Origin: Dermacentor variabilis
Lineage: Eukaryota > Arthropoda > Arachnida > Ixodida > Ixodidae
Direction of reading: 5' to 3'
DNA: 64,000 nucleotides
Assembly: GCF_050947875.1 (NCBI RefSeq)
Contig: NC_134569.1
Location: 205,896,127 to 205,960,126, forward strand
A program made the position numbers and the translations under genes. The notes beneath the pieces were generated by a model. It worked only from the letters and a program-made list of their open reading frames with translations. It made no database searches and was not told where the DNA came from. Positions 57,287 through 64,000 of this stretch are shown piece by piece. Numbering within the stretch: the stretch's first letter is position 1; every line of letters starts with the position of its first letter.

Positions 57287-57917
57287 ACTAGTAGAAATGC
57301 CAGGCCAATAGTAATGGCTTAAGCCTTAGGCTCGAAGGACTTAGGCTCGAAGAGAGCGTGGTAGAACGGGCACCCAGCATCGACCGTCAGGGTGGTAAAT
57401 GCGCCGATACAACACGCGATTGTCCAGCTTAAATTGTGCTAGTTGGGGTCGCAGCCGCATGTTAGGTGGGCGAGACGCGTCAGAGAGGTGGTTCATCATA
57501 CGCCGACAATATGGGTCGGCCCGTTGGGGAGATGCGAAAATGAGATCGTCGTCCGGAGAAAGGCGGTCTATTAGGCCTAGGCAACAAACCGGCGTAAAAG
57601 TCACATCCGAAGAGCCCCTTTGCGACAGAGTTGCCGAGACGTCGAGTGGGTGCTCAAGGACCAGACAACGAAAAATAGCGTCAGCGTCTTGGTGTTTTTG
57701 CCAAACTTATGAATAATGAGAAAGTCATACTCTTGCAGGGGAAGAATTCAGGGACCCAGGCGTCCCGTCAAGTTCTTGACCTTGGTAAGGAAGTATAAGG
57801 CGTGATGTTCCGTAACAATTGTAAAATGAAGCCCGTGCAGATAGGGTCAGAACGTCTGTATGGACCAAACAACAGCCAGGTATTGCTGCTCAGTGGTCGT
57901 ATAGTTCTCGGCATCGG

Positions 57918-58413
57918 TTAGTGCGCGGCTGGCGTATGCAACGACTCTCTCTCGCGAAGAGTGTTCGCGTAGCAGAAGAAAGCACCGATGCCGCTATCGC
58001 TAGCGTCTGTGGGCAACAGAGCCGGTGCAGTGTGACCAAAATGGCAAAGCACAGGTTCAGACGTGAGGTCGTCCTTCAGCCTGTGATAAGCTGCTTCACA
58101 TCCTTGAGACCAGAAGAAGGGTACACCAGAAGCAAGCAGCTTATGTAGTGGCGCAGCGATGGAGGCAATGTTCCGTGTAAAGCGACAGAAATGAAAAGCG
58201 AGGCGAAGGAAGCTTCTCAAGTCTTTAGGCCTTTCTGGGCGAGGAAAGTGAAGGACCGCAGCAATCTTGTCAGGGTCTGGACTTATGCCGTCCTTGCTGA
58301 AGGCATGTCCTATGAACCCAACAGAACTGCTGACGAAACGGCATTTCTTCGTGTGGAGCTGCGTCGGTAAGGCACGTAAGAACTTCATCCAAGCGTTACA
58401 GGTGCTGAGGAAA
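57918..58413 (-). pseudogene. Gypsy RT end and RNase H start, copy 2
   Basis: A 156-codon frame at 57918-58388 with TKKCRFVSSSVGFIGHAFSK, RPERPKDLRSFLRLA and LLPTDASDSGIGAFF. It is the best-preserved pol stretch of this element. Confidence 0.82.
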
Positions 58414-58604
58414 TGTTGATTAAGAAACTAAATGTTGTTACACAAATGAAGGATTCAGGACTGGAAACTATTTACAAAGTATATACAAAGGATAATGAAG
58501 CGCTGGCCAGTTCAGCCGACAGCTCGATAGCCAGAGAGCGTTCGTCGTCTTCGTCGGGGCGCCCAAGTGCATCCTCCAGAAGAAGCACACAATATACATG
58601 TATC
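58414..58604 (-). mobile_element. Insert at the RT catalytic motif, copy 2
   Basis: Same position and content as 16986-17177. YLDDI lies immediately above it at 58605-58619. Confidence 0.55.
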
Positions 58605-58960
58605 AATATCATCCAGGTAGCTGGGGCATTCCAAGTCAGGCCACACAGCACGGTGTCAAACGTGCGCTGAAACGTGGCAAGTGCATTGCATAGCCAGAAG
58701 AACATGGCGTTGAATTCGTAAAGTCCATCGGGGGGAAGCAAACGCTCTTTTCCTTTTCTTTATCATCTGCCTGCATGGGAAATTGCCAATAGCCAGAACG
58801 GATATCGAGGCTTGAAAAGTATTCTGCGCCTCGAAGCAAATCTAAGGCGTCGTCAATGCGTGGCATAGGTCCCTTTGAGTGATCTTATTGAGGGTCCAGT
58901 AATCGACGCAAGAGCGCACGTAACCGTCTTTTTTGTGGACCAAAACAACAGGAAATGACG
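58605..58960 (-). pseudogene. Gypsy RT fingers and palm relic, copy 2
   Basis: Contains MPRIDDALDLLRGAEYFSS, LDIRSGYWQFPMQADD and PDGLYEFNAMFFWLCNAL across two frames. Confidence 0.8.
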
Positions 58961-59689
58961 AAGGCCTAGCTTACGATCGGGTGATCTCCTTTTGTGGCAT
59001 GTCCCCGACATTTCCTTCTATCATATTTTGCTCGGCTAGAGACATGCGGTATGGGCGTCGCCGCACTATAGACGCTTCGTCTGTGTGAATGCGATGCGCT
59101 GCTGCTGTGGTTTGGCCCAGAGTTCACGAATGTACATTAAAGGAATGTGCGTGTTCGTTCAACAAAACAAGCAGCTGCTGCATCTCTGAAGGTGGTAAGT
59201 CACTGCTGTTGGCTGAAGTAAGGGCAGAGGAAGCGGCAGTAGCACAAACAAAGGGTCTTTGGAGGGCATAGGTTTACGGGGCAAGACGCACATGTGCTAT
59301 GGGGCGGCCGCGCAAGCCACTTTGTTGCGTTTGGAAGGAGAATTTTCTCTGATGTGTTCGTGGCGGTGACGAGCGCACCGCCATTGTGAAATCGAACCAC
59401 AACTGGTGAAAAAGCGATGCCTTTATGAAGGCAACAGGACGACGGCAAGACCAAGACGTCACCATGGTCACCATAATTTGACAGAATGGTAACAATTGGC
59501 TGTCGACCGGGAGGTAGGTCGATGTCTTCCGCAGCAATAAGGCGCAACGACGTGTAAGTTTCTTCCCCAAGCAAGTAGTCGGTGTCTGCAAGATGTAAGA
59601 CGCGTTGCCCACCACAAATGGCAGTGGAAGCAGAATAGAATCCCGCCCTAAAATAAGTTGACAAGCCCACGGGTACAACTCAGCGAATT

Positions 59690-59905
59690 GAATATGATGG
59701 AGGGTGTCATCGATTAGGACGCGACCAGTACAAAGAGCGGAAGGCCGAACAGTGTCCCCTTGCGTTGCAATTAGCGTCGGGGCATCGTAAGGCGTCGTGA
59801 CTTTTATGAGGTGGGAACATAAATCATCATGGATAACGGAAATTGTCGCACCTGTGTCCACCAAAGCATCGACGGGCACCCCTTGGAAAAGCATCGAAAG
59901 CATAT
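59690..59905 (-). pseudogene. Gypsy aspartic protease relic, copy 2
   Basis: ALVDTGATISVI at about 59840-59875 is the protease active site. A G-run at about 59910-59920 interrupts the frame just upstream and is much longer than in copy 1. Confidence 0.78.
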
Positions 59906-60321
59906 TGGGGGGGGGGGGTGCACAGCAGAAACTTCAGTCCTATTGACGTGTGCAGTTGTTCCTCCAAAACTGCGTAGCTTAGTTTTCCGGACAAACGGTT
60001 GAGTTGAGTGAGACGAGCCGTAGTGCTAACGTGGAGCGACGGAATGGCCAAGGGTATTGGCGTCTGGCTGAACGGTCAGCACTTCGGTCTTCAGTCCTGC
60101 GGGTGGAGATTTAGACTGGAGTGGAGGTGAAGAGAAGCGCCGGCTTTGGGAAGAGGCTCCAATGGAAAAGTTGTGTTCAGACAATTCGTAACCCCGACGC
60201 TCGTCCTGTTGGCGCTTGCGGCAGAAACATGAAATATGACCGACGTGGCGGACTCAAAGGCGGATAGTACAGAGTGCTAGGTACTCCGGGAGCCAGTGCA
60301 ATCAGATGGGCCGATAAAGGT

Positions 60322-61222
60322 TCAGACGGCATGGACGGGACGTCCTGTGGAGGCGCGGAAGCAACGGAAGCCTACGCTGTTAATGGCATCATCGAGTTGA
60401 CCTTGGCTGGAGGCGAGGCAACAGCTTGCGCGTGCGTCGGCTAGCGGACAAGAGATCGATGGTCGCACGTGCGCGGAGTAGGTCGTGGAGGCCAGTTCAT
60501 CCCCGATGACGTGACGCAAGGACGCGCCAGAAGGTGCACTAGGGCACACCGATGGGGATGACAAGCCCATTTATTGTCATTCTTCGCATATCATTTCTCT
60601 TATCATGAGACGCAGTTCTGGGTCCGCCGTGGAAGAATATTCGCCCACATCCGGCTGAAGGCGGACAGACTCAAGTTCGTCCAGGCACTGACACTTTGTG
60701 ACGATTTCAGTGATTGTAGGGGGGTTCCTGGAGGCAAAGGCATTGAAGACGACTGTTCTACTGCCTTTCATAATGTGGCCTACTTTGACTCTGGCAAAGA
60801 TTAACTCACACGGCGGCAGAGCGCAAGGACATCCCCTATATACGATGTGAAAGACACCTGGATGTTTTTGGGCGAGTGTCGAGGGTTTGCTTTGCGTTGG
60901 TAGAACGAGCCGCTGGGGTACCAAATGCATGACGGAGTGGCTGCGTAAAGGCAGCCCAGTCAGTAAAATCTATCTCGTGTTTGAAGAACCATGTCATCGG
61001 CACACCCATCAAGTAGAAGGAGACATATCGGAGCTTCAGGGGCTCATCCCAACGATTAGCGGAGCTGGCTCGTAATCGTCCATCCAGTCCTGGTCATCTT
61101 CCCCACAAGGACCAGCGAAAAGATGTGTGTCACGTTAATGGCTGCTTAGGATATAAGGAGTGGCTTGCGGTGTCTGGACGGTTGCGCTAGAAGTGGTGGG
61201 TGAGTCGGCCTGAGACATGCTA
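60322..61222 (-). pseudogene. Gypsy gag relic, copy 2
   Basis: Fragments at 60322-60570 and 60577-60930 and around 60930-61220 match the copy 1 gag. No continuous capsid frame remains. Confidence 0.68.
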
Positions 61223-61395
61223 GCGGACAGTGGGCGCAAGCGGCGGCCTGAACCAAACTCCAGGAGGAAGATCGAGCGAGTAAAGGACTGAGGATTGAAA
61301 CGTCACCTCCGCCACGTATAACGACTCTGTTGGAGCGACGTTATGTTAGCCCGAGTACTCGGTGTCGACCCAGCGAATGCACACACCCGATAATG

Positions 61396-64000
61396 CTGCT
61401 ACAGGGAACCTCAATTCCCTCAATAGCCAAACACTGACTGCCTATCTCGAGAGACTGGCTCCAGGGTAAATCAGAGAGGTGCGATTTAATCCTAGAAGAA
61501 ACATACTTACTGTCGATGTGACTACACGAACCATCGTCGACACTTTGAAAGCTGTAACTGAGCTAGGAAATATACTTGTCCGCTCATTCATCGTACATGG
61601 AGGCAGCACCACCGCCGGTGTTCTCTACGGTGCCGATACAGATATTGATAATGGCGATCTCCCAAAGCTAATCTCCTCAACTCTCCATATCACAGACGTA
61701 CACTGCTTTGGACGGTCGAGGTGCATAAAACACATTTTTGAGGGAGAGACTATACCAACTCATGTAAAAGTGGGTTATGTGCGACATCCTGTCCGTCCAT
61801 ACATCCCTAGGTCCTTGCATTGCCGTAAATGCCAGAAAATAAGGAATGTAAGTCCTGTGTGCGTTAACAAGATGACATGTCCGCCCTGTGGTGGTGATCA
61901 CGATGAGTTGACATTTGCTGGCTCTGACTTGAAGTGCCCTAACTGCCATGGGCCGCTAGAGGCAACGTCGAAGGACTGTCCAAGAAAAGACTGAAATGTC
62001 CGTGCTAAGGAAAATGGTACGAGATCGATCTACACACAGAGAAGCGGCTACCAAGGTCCACCACCGCCAAAGGCGCTCACGTAATCGCAGAAGGAGATAA
62101 GCTTCGAGAACAGGACAACCTGTACTCCAGCAAAAGTCGTCGCGCGCTCCTACTAGTCCTCAAACGTCAGAGCCACCTTTACCCACGTCTACTCTTCTGA
62201 ACACCAAGGACACTACTATATGGCCTTCCCTGCCATCTCGCAGTACAGAAGCGCAGCCGTAACGCCAGCGTGAACATGAACCTTCATCGTCGGATGGGCA
62301 AATCAAGGCAATGCTTCCACAGTTCATTCGTTCCTCGCGGATGCTGCTTATCGGAGTTAAGACGCCCGTTGCCAAGGCTGCGCTGCAAATTCTGGACGCA
62401 CTATAACCAGTGCTTGCTGCTGTATAAACGCTAGCAAACGCCATGCCATCATCAACCTGAAGATTGTCACTACAGGAAAGGATAAGCGGTTCCGTAATAT
62501 TCCAGAGGAACGCACGAGGTCTACGGGGTCGCCTGGGAGATATTAAACAAAGAGAGTTCAAACATCGGTTTCCAGTTATCATAATATGCGAGCCGAATAT
62601 GACATAGCCATTTAGACTCTCTGGATACGAACAATTCGAGTCTGCGACAAGTGTAAATACTAGCAAAGCTTTACAATGTGTGCGATATGACCTCACGTAT
62701 TCGCTAAACCTGAAACTTGTTCTTGACTTTCGCAAAGGACCTCATATTACAGTAGGAGATTTAGCTACCTAGCTAAATAGCTGTCTCGATTTAGCTATCG
62801 CTTCAAGATGCCTTTAGTCTTCTGCTGCCTGGTGCACACATTCTGAAACGTATGGCAGTGATCACCTACCTACCTATGTACAAATGAAATGGTTTGCAAG
62901 ACTTCCAAGTTCTCATAAGCGACGCACTGACCGGGATGCTTTTCAGAACCAGCTAGAAGAACCTTGCAGCTGTATAATTTCACCGAAAGAGATTGAAGAG
63001 CGCATTACAGCAGCAATGCATGCAGCAACATGCCTTATCCAAACATCATATTCAAGAACATCCGTTGACGTTCTATATGAAGAAGTGCGGGCAATCCGAC
63101 GTCGCGCCGAGAGGAGATACAGGTGAACTAAAATGATATCAGACGTGAGGACGTCACGCCTTGTGCAAAAGAAAAATCGAAGATACTTGGAAAAGCTCGA
63201 CGGACAACGTTGGAGGTCCTTTTGCACCAGCCTGGACCCAAGAAAGCCGTTGTACACAATATGGCATGTTGTACGAGCACTACCATCTCCTCCACAACCG
63301 CTACGTCCCTTCCGAGCTTTGGCTATCATCCCGACGCACAGTGAGAAGGAAATCGCGGAACGTTTCTGCATACACCTCTCTGGATCTACAACATCGATAG
63401 CTTCAGTGTTCAGGTGTGCTCCTCCAACAATGGAAGGTCGTCTCGACCTCCCATTCACGTTTCAAGAGCTACATGCAGCGATTTCCTCTTCAATGCACTC
63501 AAGTGCGCCTGGTCATGATGGCATTACCTATTCTACCTTGCGACATCTAGACCCTCGAGCGACTGACCAGCTTCTGGCTTTATACAATCTCTCTTGGCCA
63601 TCGGGAACTGTGCCTGCACACTGGAAGACAAACAATATCGTGGCATTCTTGAAACCAGGCAGGACACACCATGCTATGCTTTCCTACAGACCTGTGGCAC
63701 TTGCCAGTTGTATAGGTAAAACCATGGAACGCATGGTTTTGACGCGCCTTGAGTAATTTTTGGGGAAGCGTAATATATATTCAGACGCAATGACAGGTTT
63801 CCGAAAGGGTAGGTCGTCAATCGACAGCGTCATTGATCTAGTAACAACTGGTGAACATCAGAAACGTCGCCATCGATTCACGGCTGCTGTCTTTCTAGAT
63901 ATCAAGGGTACCTTTGACAACTTTCAACATGATGCAATTTTAAATGCCCTAGAAGAATGTGGCGTCGTTGGACGTATGCATCAGTGGATAGCCAGCTATC
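61396..64000 (+). mobile_element. I-like LINE nested in the gypsy 5' LTR, copy 2 (cut by window end)
   Basis: Starts directly after CACCCGATAATG at the same base as copy 1. ORF1 is better preserved here (61479-61994, knuckles CRKCQKIRNVSPVC, CPPCGGDHDE and CPNCHGPLEATSKDC). The endonuclease start lies near 62480 but is broken. The RT frame is at 63133-63756, ending at a stop where copy 1 has a Trp codon. The window ends inside RT, before the YADD. Confidence 0.87.

Larger units (their letters stand above)
56112..61395 (-). mobile_element. Ty3/gypsy LTR retrotransposon, copy 2
   Basis: Same domain order and same LINE-split 5' LTR as copy 1. The 3' LTR is at about 56112-56278, a C-run (polypurine tract) at 56279-56290, and the inner 5' LTR remnant at about 61335-61395. 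Integrase, RNase H, RT, protease and gag are all recognisable, with frame breaks. Confidence 0.87.
40455..64000. repeat. Segmental duplication, copy 2 (continues right of the window)
   Basis: Counterpart of 1-22571. It carries two RTE fragments (45826-47531 and about 48098-49925), a large palindrome, and a filler-like patch. It lacks the 1.98 kb block, the (TGAC)n insert and about 113 bases near 53805. The left boundary is at or before 40455 and may coincide with the CR1 tail at 40240. Confidence 0.93.

Overview
This window looks like arthropod nuclear DNA, most probably from an ixodid tick. That assignment is an inference. It rests on a spliced cuticular protein gene with a chitin-binding Rebers-Riddiford domain, and on a dense mixture of LINE families (I-like with RNase H, RTE, CR1/L2-like) and Ty3/gypsy elements in a gene-poor setting. 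There are no bacterial-style operons, and nearly all long open frames are broken retrotransposon pieces.

Layout. (1) Bases 1 to at least 22571 and 40455-64000 are two diverged copies of one block, in the same orientation and about 40-41 kb apart. In order, each copy holds: the tail of a + strand LINE; unassigned DNA; a - strand LINE relic with RT and RNase H; a two-exon - strand gene for a proline-rich single-pass membrane protein (gene A in copy 1, gene B in copy 2); an orphan LINE ORF1 with two zinc knuckles; a - strand LINE RT relic; a - strand RTE relic; and a - strand Ty3/gypsy element whose 5' LTR is split by a + strand I-like LINE. (2) Bases 24600-33065 are a cluster of further LINEs. 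One is a nearly full-length - strand I-like element at about 25640-31080. (3) Bases 33840-38100 hold the clearest host gene, a three-exon cuticle protein with a TATA box. (4) Bases 38100-40240 are unassigned DNA followed by a CR1-like LINE tail that abuts copy 2.

The nested insertions and broken frames shared by both copies pre-date the duplication. Differences private to one copy came later: two RTE pieces in the gene B intron, a 1.98 kb block and a (TGAC)n element in copy 1, and a 58-bp-arm palindrome and a filler-like patch in copy 2. The most useful biological signal is in genes A and B. The copies keep a conserved membrane and cytoplasmic segment, but copy 1 has lost the GT of the inferred exon 1 splice donor and would end just there, without the membrane anchor.

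No CRISPR array, rRNA gene or intact tRNA gene was seen. A tRNA-like sequence heads the RTE fragment at 48100. All element names are family-level calls from motifs read by eye.
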